Below, piece after piece: positions 5,106 to 11,078 of a stretch of DNA of 13,331 nucleotides (the stretch's first letter is position 1; every line of letters starts with the position of its first letter). The notes beneath the pieces were generated by a model that was not told the origin of the DNA, made no database searches, and saw only the letters and a list, made by a program, of their open reading frames with translations. Source of the stretch: Actinomycetota bacterium (lineage in GTDB: Bacteria > Actinomycetota > Thermoleophilia > UBA2241); the NCBI GenBank assembly GCA_026392265.1, contig JAPLCL010000043.1, forward strand, positions 1-13,331, written 5' to 3'. The translations under genes were made by a program, and so were the position numbers.

Positions 5106-6464
5106 ATGGCCGCCCCGCTCCTCGAGACCGCACCAAGCCATCTCCCGCCGCACGACCTCGAGGCCGAGCAGTCGGTGCTCGGCGCCATGCTCGTCAACCC
5201 GAACGCCATCACCGCCGTCGCGGAGTCGCTCTCGGCCGACGACTTCTACCGCGACACGCATCGGCTCATGTACCGCGCCGTCCTCACCCTGTACGACAGG
5301 GGCGAGGAGGTCGACGTCGTCACCCTCAGCGCCCAGCTCGAGCGCGAGGGCGTGCTCGAGCGCGCCGGAGGGCGCGAGCTCGTGCACTCGCTGGCCGAGT
5401 TCGTGCCGGCGGCGGCCAACGCCGCCCACTATGCCGGCATCGTGCGCGAGCAGAGTGTGCTGCGCGCCCTCATCCGCGTGGGCAACGAGATCGCGGAGCT
5501 CGGTTATCAGCACCCCGGTAACACTCACGAGCTCCTCGACCGCTGCGAGCAGAAGGTCTTCGCCATCCAGCAGCAGCGGCGCATGGCCGAGTTCCAGCAC
5601 ATCAAGGAGATCCTGGTCCGCAACTTCGAGTACCTCGAGAAGATGCAGGAAGGCGGCGGCGGTGTCAGCGGCATCGCCAGCGGTTTCGAAGGCATCGACA
5701 GGCTCACCGGCGGCTTTCAGAAGGCCAACCTCATCGTCCTCGCGGCCCGCCCCGGCGTGGGCAAGACATCTCTGGCTCTCAACATCGCCCAGACCGTCGC
5801 CGTGCAGGGTAAGTCACCGGTCGCCATTTTCAGCCTCGAGATGAGTGCCCAGGAGCTGGGCGAGCGCATGATGTGCTCCTCGGCTCGCGTCAGCTCGCAC
5901 AAGGTGCGCACCGGCAGCCTCGCGGCCGACGACTTCGCGAAGCTCGTGCAGGCGGCCGGCGAGCTCGAGAAGGCCGACATCTTCATCGACGACACCGCCG
6001 GCCTCAACATGTTCGAGCTGCGCGCCAAGGCGCGCCGCCTGCAGGCCAAGCATGCCCTGTCGCTGGTCATCGTCGACTACCTGCAGCTCATGTCCGGTGA
6101 CAGCCGCGCCGAGAACCGCCAGCAGGAGGTCTCCAACATCTCCCGCTCGATGAAGCAGCTGGCCCGCGAGCTCGACGTGCCGGTGATCGCCGTCTCGCAG
6201 CTCAACCGCTCCCCCGAGGCGCGCGCCGACCGCGAGCCTCAGCTCGCCGATCTGCGCGAATCGGGCGCTATCGAGCAGGACGCCGACATGGTCATGTTCC
6301 TGTACGAGGACCCCAGCGACCCCGCGTCAAAGGGCGTCGTCAAGCTCAAGATCGCGAAGCACCGCAACGGCCCCACCGGGCTTATCCGCTTGGGCTTCGT
6401 GCGCGACTACACCAAGTTCCGCACGCTCAGCCAAGCCGAGGACTTCGAGTACGACGGGGAGTAG
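5106..6464 (+). CDS. dnaB: Replicative DNA helicase DnaB
   Basis: DnaB is the hexameric 5'-3' helicase that unwinds the replication fork. The protein is complete at 452 residues and carries no intein. The N-terminal domain (about 15-115) starts with PPHDLEAEQSVLGAML. The RecA-like domain has Walker A ARPGVGKTS (214-222), the catalytic Glu in FSLEMS (245), Walker B LVIVDYLQLM (320-329), the AVSQLNR segment (362-368), DLRESGAIEQDADMVMFLY, and the KHRNGPTG region (418-425) holding the expected arginine finger. The ATG at 5106 follows GGAG by 5 nt. It lies downstream of rplI, as in many bacteria, but behind a terminator. pabB begins 30 bp after it with no obvious promoter, so dnaB-pabB read-through is likely. 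Confidence 0.98.
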   Translation: MAAPLLETAPSHLPPHDLEAEQSVLGAMLVNPNAITAVAESLSADDFYRDTHRLMYRAVLTLYDRGEEVDVVTLSAQLEREGVLERAGGRELVHSLAEFVPAAANAAHYAGIVREQSVLRALIRVGNEIAELGYQHPGNTHELLDRCEQKVFAIQQQRRMAEFQHIKEILVRNFEYLEKMQEGGGGVSGIASGFEGIDRLTGGFQKANLIVLAARPGVGKTSLALNIAQTVAVQGKSPVAIFSLEMSAQELGERMMCSSARVSSHKVRTGSLAADDFAKLVQAAGELEKADIFIDDTAGLNMFELRAKARRLQAKHALSLVIVDYLQLMSGDSRAENRQQEVSNISRSMKQLARELDVPVIAVSQLNRSPEARADREPQLADLRESGAIEQDADMVMFLYEDPSDPASKGVVKLKIAKHRNGPTGLIRLGFVRDYTKFRTLSQAEDFEYDGE

Positions 6465-6494
6465 CGCGCCGCGCCCGGTCCCGCCGCCGCGACC

Positions 6495-7829
6495 ATGAGC
6501 CCTCACCTCACCGCCTTCAAGGCCCCGTCGCTCGACCCTGTCGCGTTGTTGCGAGGCCTGGGCCTTGAGGGGCTTGCGCCGGTGGTGCTCCTTGACTCGG
6601 CCGGAGGCTCGGCGCAGCTGGCGCGCCGGCACTACCTCGCCTGGGAGCCCGTCTTTCGCCTGCGCGTCCGCGGCGGGGTGGTCCGGGTGACGGCTGAGCC
6701 CGGCGCGGACTGGGACGAGGCGGCGCGCGCGCTGGCGCGTCGGGCGCGCGCGCTCGAGAGCCTCGAGCCCTTCGAGGCGCTGCGCGCCGCCACGCGCCTG
6801 GCCGCGTTGCACGGGGTCCCGATGGGCGGCAACGACTTTCCCGAGGCCGAGGCCCTCTTCGGTCTGCTCGCCTACGATGCGGTGCGGTACCTCGAACGCC
6901 TGCCCGACACGACGCGCGACGACCTGGGTCTGCCGGACATCGACGTCTTCTTGCCCGGCAGGCTGTTGCGCTGCGACATCGCCGGCGGCGAAGCGTTGTT
7001 GCTCGACCGGCTCTCGCGGGACGACGCCCGGGCGGCGCAGGCGGGCGGGCGCGTGGGCGCAGCCCTCGCGGGCGCGCGCCATTCCGCCGTCGCCGCCCTG
7101 CACGGCAACGACCTGTCCGTGTTCCGCTCCAACTTCACGCGCCCCGAGTACGAGGCCGTGGTCGCCCGTACCCGCGAGTACGTGTTCGCCGGCGACATCT
7201 TCCAGGCCAACCTGTCGCAGCGCCTGGACGGCATCTACGCGTTGCCGAGCTTGCACCTCTATCAGACACTGCGCACCGTCAACCCGTCACCCTTCGCGGG
7301 GTATCTGCACTTCGGCGACTACGAGCTCATCTCGTCGTCGCCGGAGCGTCTCGTCTCGCTGGACCGGGACGGCTGGGCCGAGACGCGGCCCATCGCCGGC
7401 ACGCGCCCGCGCGGCGACCGCCGCCCTGAGGACGACGCGCTGGTAGAGGAGTTGAACCTCGACCCCAAGGACCGCGCCGAGCACATCATGCTCGTCGATC
7501 TCGAGCGCAACGACCTCGGCAAGGTCTGCGACTACGGTACGGTGCGGGTCTCCGAGCTCATGGTCAACGAGTACTACTCGCACGTCATCCACATCGTGAG
7601 CAACGTGCGCGGCCATCTCCACCCGGACCGCGACGCCGTCGACCTCGCCAGGGCGATGTTCCCCGGCGGTACCATCACCGGCTGCCCCAAGGTGCGCTGC
7701 ATGGAGATCATCGACGAGCTCGAGACGGTGCGAGATTCGGTACCGGTAAACGAGTACAGAGAGACGCTACACAAAGCGGCCGGCATGCTGCGTGCCGTCA
7801 GCGCGGGCATCGCCGAGCGCGCCGGCTGA
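6495..7829 (+). CDS. pabB: Aminodeoxychorismate synthase component I / anthranilate synthase family, with internal deletion near the C-terminus
   Basis: This chorismate-binding enzyme family member would make 4-amino-4-deoxychorismate with a PabA glutaminase (absent here); the adjacent pabC supports that role. Its 444 residues include GDIFQANLSQR (233-243), PERLVS, RPIAGTRPRG (298-307), AEHIMLVDLERNDLG (328-342) and GGTITGCPKVRCMEIIDELE (391-410). Two oddities stand out. The diagnostic PIKGT of many PabB proteins is PIAGT, as in TrpE. After ELETVR (residue 413) the protein jumps to DSVPVNEYRETLHKAAG, so the roughly 40 residues that normally hold the GPYTG, DLNIAIRT and GAGIVA segments are missing. 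These include substrate- and magnesium-site residues, so activity is doubtful. Codons 414-428 are unusually AT-rich (gta, aga, cta, aaa). The start ATG has no Shine-Dalgarno. Confidence 0.88.
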   Translation: MSPHLTAFKAPSLDPVALLRGLGLEGLAPVVLLDSAGGSAQLARRHYLAWEPVFRLRVRGGVVRVTAEPGADWDEAARALARRARALESLEPFEALRAATRLAALHGVPMGGNDFPEAEALFGLLAYDAVRYLERLPDTTRDDLGLPDIDVFLPGRLLRCDIAGGEALLLDRLSRDDARAAQAGGRVGAALAGARHSAVAALHGNDLSVFRSNFTRPEYEAVVARTREYVFAGDIFQANLSQRLDGIYALPSLHLYQTLRTVNPSPFAGYLHFGDYELISSSPERLVSLDRDGWAETRPIAGTRPRGDRRPEDDALVEELNLDPKDRAEHIMLVDLERNDLGKVCDYGTVRVSELMVNEYYSHVIHIVSNVRGHLHPDRDAVDLARAMFPGGTITGCPKVRCMEIIDELETVRDSVPVNEYRETLHKAAGMLRAVSAGIAERAG

Positions 7830-7850
7830 GCGGCCGCCGGGCCGGCACGA

Positions 7851-7856
7851 TAGAAT
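7851..7856 (+). promoter_or_regulatory. -10 hexamer of a leaderless pabC promoter
   Basis: TAGAAT matches the -10 consensus at five of six positions and ends 6 nt before the pabC ATG. No Shine-Dalgarno exists, so a leaderless message is likely. The -35 region is not recognisable. Confidence 0.4.
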
Positions 7857-7862
7857 CCGCCC

Positions 7863-8687
7863 ATGACCATTCTCATGCTCAACGGCGAGCTGATGGCGGC
7901 AGAGAGAGCCATGCTGCCCGCCACCGACCGCGCGCTGACCCACGGTCTCGGCCTCTACGAGACGCTCAAGCTGGTGGGCGGCGTCCCCGTGTTCTTCGAG
8001 GAGCACGTCGCGCGTCTCGACCTCGGCCTCGAGGAGCTCGGCCTCGAGCGCCCCTGTTCCAGGGCCGAGATGGCCGCGCAGATCTGCCGGCTGTCCGCGG
8101 CCGCCGCCGTCCCGGACGGCGCCTGCCGCGTGCTGGTCACGGCCGGGCCGCCGCAGGGCAAGCCCGGCCTGCTCATCCAGACCGACCGGCGGCAGTTCCC
8201 GGCGCGGCCGCTGCGCGTGATCAGCTACCTCGGCGTGCGCGTGCGTGCGCAGCTCAAAGCGATGACCGTGATGCAGTCGTACCTCGCCCAGCGCGCCGCG
8301 AAAGCCGCGGGCGCCGACGACGCCATCCTCGTCGACGACGAGGGCCGGATCTTCGAGGGCGCCACCTCGAACATGTTCCTCGTCCGCGGCGGCGGCCTCG
8401 TGACGCCGCCGGCCGAAGGAGCCATCCTGCCGGGCGTCATGCGCGCCAAAGTCGAAGAGCTCGCCGGCGCCCACGGTATCCCCGTAGTCGAGGCGTTCGC
8501 GCGGGTCGCCGACCTGCGCCCGGACGACGCCATGCTGCTCACAAGTAGCGTGCGCGGCATCGTGCCGGTGGGCAGCGTCGACGGTCACGACCTGCGCGTC
8601 GACGAGGCGCTCCTCGGGCGGCTGCGCGCGCTCGTCGGCGAAGCCGCAGAGGCAAGCACGGCCGCCTTCAGCACGGCGTACCGCTAG
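7863..8687 (+). CDS. pabC: Aminodeoxychorismate lyase / class IV PLP aminotransferase
   Basis: This 274-residue fold-type IV PLP enzyme probably releases pyruvate from 4-amino-4-deoxychorismate to give p-aminobenzoate for folate. Marks are NGELMAAERAMLPATDRALTHG at the N-terminus, GLGLYETLKL (28-37), the HVARL phosphate-site arginine (about 51), the expected PLP lysine in QLKAMTVMQ (Lys132), GADDAILVDDEGRIFEGATSN (150-170) with Glu165, ILPGVMR (188-194), and LLTSSVRGIVPV. Branched-chain or D-amino acid aminotransferase is the alternative, since these share the motifs; the adjacent pabB favours the lyase. The ATG at 7863 has no ribosome site and lies 6 nt after a -10-like hexamer. A hairpin follows the stop. 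Confidence 0.85.
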   Translation: MTILMLNGELMAAERAMLPATDRALTHGLGLYETLKLVGGVPVFFEEHVARLDLGLEELGLERPCSRAEMAAQICRLSAAAAVPDGACRVLVTAGPPQGKPGLLIQTDRRQFPARPLRVISYLGVRVRAQLKAMTVMQSYLAQRAAKAAGADDAILVDDEGRIFEGATSNMFLVRGGGLVTPPAEGAILPGVMRAKVEELAGAHGIPVVEAFARVADLRPDDAMLLTSSVRGIVPVGSVDGHDLRVDEALLGRLRALVGEAAEASTAAFSTAYR

Positions 8688-8689
8688 AC

Positions 8690-8718
8690 CGCGCCACCCG
8701 CGACACTCCTGTGGCGCG
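8690..8718 (+). terminator. Hairpin after pabC, probable terminator
   Basis: CGCGCCAC (8690-8697) pairs perfectly with GTGGCGCG (8711-8718) around a 13-nt loop, immediately after the pabC stop. There is no clear T-tract. It probably separates pabC from the toxin-antitoxin pair. Confidence 0.45.
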
Positions 8719-8757
8719 CTCCGTCGCCCCAGCGGGTGATTCAGACCCTCTCCGTCG

Positions 8758-8791
8758 CCTGTGAACCTGTGCGACACTGGTCCTGTGAACC
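8758..8791 (+). promoter_or_regulatory. Putative operator/promoter of the toxin-antitoxin pair
   Basis: The 10-bp sequence CCTGTGAACC is repeated exactly at 8758-8767 and 8782-8791, a 24-bp period. Between the copies, GACACT (8773-8778) could be a -10. Such paired sites just upstream of a ribbon-helix-helix antitoxin gene fit autorepression by VapB or VapBC, which is known for the family. Confidence 0.4.
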
Positions 8792-8808
8792 GAAATGGAG
8801 GCAGTGCT

Positions 8809-9054
8809 GTGGCCAATCTCACTATCGCCATCGAGGACGACGTTCTGAAGAAGGCGCGTCTGCGCGCCGTTGAGCAGGGCACATCGGTGAACGCCGTCGT
8901 GCGTGAGTTCCTGCGCGACTACACGGGCCAAAGGTCGCGGCAGGCCGACGCCGCGAAGCGGCTGATCGAGCTGGCGCACCGCAGCCGAGCGGAGGTCGGG
9001 CCCGTCACCTGGACACGCGACGAGATCCATGCCCGCGAGGCGCCGCAGCGATGA
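8809..9054 (+). CDS. vapB: VapB-type ribbon-helix-helix antitoxin
   Basis: This 81-residue protein would bind and neutralise the PIN toxin encoded directly after it and repress the shared promoter. Residues 3-38 (LTIAIEDDVLKKARLRAVEQ, then SVNAVVREFLRDY) have the beta-helix-helix pattern of MetJ/Arc DNA-binding domains. The rest, with RLIELAHRSRAEVG and WTRDEIHARE, is the expected toxin-binding tail. The GTG at 8809 is chosen because GGAGG (8797-8801) is 7 nt upstream. The in-frame GTGs at 8785 and 8761 are less likely, although 8785 lies 6 nt after GACACT and could serve a leaderless form. The stop overlaps the toxin start as ATGA. Confidence 0.85.
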   Translation: MANLTIAIEDDVLKKARLRAVEQGTSVNAVVREFLRDYTGQRSRQADAAKRLIELAHRSRAEVGPVTWTRDEIHAREAPQR

Positions 9055-9476
9055 TCTCGCCGGTGTTCCTCGACACCAACGTGCTCGTGTACCTCTTCGC
9101 CAACGAGGACCCAGAGCGGCAAGAGCTGGCCGAGCGACTGTACGTGCAGACGGCCGCCGACGGCTCGACGGTGCTCAGCACTCAGGTACTACAGGAGTTC
9201 TACAGCGTCGCGACCCGGACAATGCGCACGGTGATCGAGCCGGCCACCGCACGACTCGCTCTTCAGGAGTTCATGGAGCATCAAGTGGTGCAGGTCACGC
9301 CACGCATGGTCCTGCTGGCGGCGAGCCGCAGCGCCTCCCGCCAGGTGTCGATCTCGGATGCCCTGATCGTCGAGGCAGCTCTCGCGGGGGGCTGCCGGAC
9401 TCTCTACAGCGAGGACTTCCAGCACGGTCGCGCCTTCGGGCCACTGCGCGTCGTCGACCCGTTCCGCGCCGACTGA
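9051..9476 (+). CDS. vapC: VapC-type PIN domain toxin (ribonuclease)
   Basis: This 141-residue PIN-domain protein is probably a magnesium-dependent endoribonuclease that cuts tRNA or rRNA when freed from its antitoxin. The acidic residues of the active site are visible: Asp8 in VFLDTNVLVYLF, Glu49 in QVLQEFYSV, Asp103 in VSISDALIVEAA, and Asp121 in LYSEDFQHG. The length and motif order are typical and nothing is broken. It overlaps the antitoxin by 4 nt, so the two are translationally coupled. It converges on the minus-strand methyltransferase with only 23 bp between the stops. Whether it is active cannot be judged from sequence. Confidence 0.88.
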   Translation: MISPVFLDTNVLVYLFANEDPERQELAERLYVQTAADGSTVLSTQVLQEFYSVATRTMRTVIEPATARLALQEFMEHQVVQVTPRMVLLAASRSASRQVSISDALIVEAALAGGCRTLYSEDFQHGRAFGPLRVVDPFRAD

Positions 9477-9480
9477 CGAC

Positions 9481-9514
9481 GGCCGGGCGCCCCGCTCTCT
9501 CAGCGCCGCCGGCC
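9481..9514. terminator. Possible weak bidirectional terminator between the convergent genes
   Basis: GGCCGG (9481-9486) pairs with CCGGCC (9509-9514), and GCGC-type bases inside add about 4 bp with a small bulge around a 12-nt loop. It overlaps the methyltransferase stop codon and lacks T-tracts. It is the only candidate in this 23-bp gap. Confidence 0.25.
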
Positions 9515-10204
9515 CTCCAGAAACCAGCTCGCGTGGCGGTGCACGACGCCGCTTGCGTTGTACTCGTCGTAGGACCGCTCCTCGACATCGAGCACGATGA
9601 AGGCGGCGAAGTCCGCCGTCAGCTCGTCGGCCGTGCAGAAGTGCAGGTAGACCTGCTCCACCCAGCTGCGCTCCTCACCCGGCACCGGCTCGCCCACGGC
9701 GTAGTGCCGCGGATCGCGCGGCGAGAGCGTACTCAGAAAGAGAAGTCCGCCGGGTCGCACGAGGGTGGCGAGAGCCGCCGCGAGCTCCCGGCGGCCGCCG
9801 GGGCTCAGCAAGTGGTAGACGTTGGCAGCGAAGGCGACGTCGAAACGGCCGGCCTGTTCGGCGCCGTCGGTCAGCGACGCCACGTCGCCGACCTCGTACT
9901 CCACGTCCAGGCCGGGGCGAGGCGCCTTGCGTGCTTCCGCAACCGCCGCCGGCGACGGATCGAGGCCGAGCACGCGACAGCCCAGCTCGGTCGCCAGGTA
10001 GCGGCTGTCGCGGCCGTAGCCGCAGCCCACATCGATCAGCGTGAACGACGTCGCGTGCGCGTCGTGAGCCGCCGCGAGGGCCGGGCGCAGGCGAGCGACG
10101 GCCAGGCGAGCCAGCTCGCTGGGGCCGTCGCCCCACAGGCGCCCGTCCGCCGCGTAGCGCTTCTCCCAGTACCGCGCGGCGGCGAAGATGGGCGCGGCGC
10201 TCAT
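9500..10204 (-). CDS. Class I SAM-dependent methyltransferase
   Basis: This 234-residue cytoplasmic methyltransferase has motif I LIDVGCGYGRDSRYL (56-70), the acidic residue ending strand 2 in VLGLDPSP (Asp82), GDVASL (107-111), FDVAFAANVYHLLSPGGRREL (121-141) and LVRPGGLLFLSTLS (148-161). The N-terminal YWEKRYAADGRLWGDGPSELA resembles TehB-like and related small-molecule methyltransferases, but the substrate is unknown. The start ATG at 10204 overlaps the purC stop as ATGA, with AAGG just upstream, so translation is coupled to purC. It is the last gene of the kinase-like/purC/methyltransferase operon. A role near purine metabolism is only a guess from position. Confidence 0.85.
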   Translation of the reverse strand: MSAAPIFAAARYWEKRYAADGRLWGDGPSELARLAVARLRPALAAAHDAHATSFTLIDVGCGYGRDSRYLATELGCRVLGLDPSPAAVAEARKAPRPGLDVEYEVGDVASLTDGAEQAGRFDVAFAANVYHLLSPGGRRELAAALATLVRPGGLLFLSTLSPRDPRHYAVGEPVPGEERSWVEQVYLHFCTADELTADFAAFIVLDVEERSYDEYNASGVVHRHASWFLEGRRR

Positions 10205-11073
10205 CCTTGCGTGAGGCGACGCCACGCCTCCAGATACTTCTTGGCGGTGTGCGCGGCCACGTCGGCCGGAAGCGCGGGCCCGGGAGCCGTCTTGTCCCAT
10301 TCGAGCGTCTCGAGGTAGTCCCGCACGAACTGCTTGTCGTAGCTCGGCTGACTCCTGCCCGCCACGTAGCCGTCCGCCGGCCAGAAGCGCGACGAATCGG
10401 GCGTCATGACCTCGTCGATGAGGATCAGCTCACCATCGAGGATGCCGAACTCGAACTTGGTGTCGGCGATGATGATGCCGCGCTCCAGCGCGTAGGCGGC
10501 GCCGAACGCGTAGAGCTCCAGTGAAACGTCGCGGACCTTCTCGGCCAGCTCCTTGCCGATCAGCTCGACGGTGTGCGCGAAGGAGATGTTCTCGTCGTGG
10601 TCGCCGAGCGCCGCCTTGGTCGACGGCGTGAAGAGCGGCTCGGGGAGGCGGCTGGCCTCCACAAGCCCCTGCGGCAGCGGGATGCCGCACACGCTGCCGG
10701 TCTTCTCGTAGTCCTTGCGCCCCGAGCCCGTGAGGTACCCACGCACGATGGCCTCCACGGGTAAAGCCTCGGCTCTGTGGACGACGATGGACCGGCCGGC
10801 GAGGTGCTTGCGTTCCGCGTCGGTGCTGAACGGCTCGGGGTCGACGATGTGGTTCGGGACGATGACGCTGGTCTTGTCGAACCAGAAGTTGGCGATCTGC
10901 GTGAGCACCACGCCCTTGTCGGGGATCGGCGTCGGCAGGATGACGTCGAAGGCGGATAACCGGTCGGTGGTGACGATGAGCATCTCGTTGGGGGCGTACT
11001 CGTAGACGTCACGCACCTTGCCGCGACTGATGAGCTCCCAGGCAGTCTCGCTTGATTCATACAGCGTCGGCAT
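10201..11073 (-). CDS. purC: Phosphoribosylaminoimidazole-succinocarboxamide synthase (SAICAR synthetase)
   Basis: PurC joins aspartate to CAIR with ATP in de novo purine synthesis. The 290-residue protein has ISRGKVRDVYEY near the N-terminus, TDRLSAFDVILPTPIPDKG, the signature LPVEAIVRGYLTGSG, DENISFAHTVELIG, and the ATP-site segments IIIADTKFEFGI and LIDEVMTPDSSRFWP. It is of the longer bacterial/eukaryotic-like single-domain type rather than the shorter type of about 240 residues. The ATG at 11073 is chosen because AAAGGAG lies about 10 nt upstream; a GTG at 11082 overlaps the stop of the preceding gene as GTGA but sits only 1 nt from that site. No other pur gene is present, and the gene is flanked by a kinase-like gene and a methyltransferase in the same operon. 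Confidence 0.97.
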   Translation of the reverse strand: MPTLYESSETAWELISRGKVRDVYEYAPNEMLIVTTDRLSAFDVILPTPIPDKGVVLTQIANFWFDKTSVIVPNHIVDPEPFSTDAERKHLAGRSIVVHRAEALPVEAIVRGYLTGSGRKDYEKTGSVCGIPLPQGLVEASRLPEPLFTPSTKAALGDHDENISFAHTVELIGKELAEKVRDVSLELYAFGAAYALERGIIIADTKFEFGILDGELILIDEVMTPDSSRFWPADGYVAGRSQPSYDKQFVRDYLETLEWDKTAPGPALPADVAAHTAKKYLEAWRRLTQG

Positions 11074-11078
11074 GGGCG

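Noticed and set aside
5739..5770. Possible intein insertion at the DnaB Walker A site
   Set aside because: The protein is contiguous through RPGVGKTS and of normal length, so no intein is present.
6327..7256. 309-codon minus-strand open frame opposite dnaB/pabB
   Set aside because: Composition is typical of antisense frames in GC-rich genes; dnaB and pabB motifs are unambiguous.
7767..8882. 371-codon minus-strand open frame opposite pabC and vapB
   Set aside because: Shadow of pabC and vapB, with no domain and no ribosome site.
9029..10318. Long plus-strand open frame of 429 codons across vapC and the methyltransferase
   Set aside because: It is antisense or out of frame to two well-supported genes and has Arg/Gly-rich composition with no domain; open shadow frames are common at this GC content.
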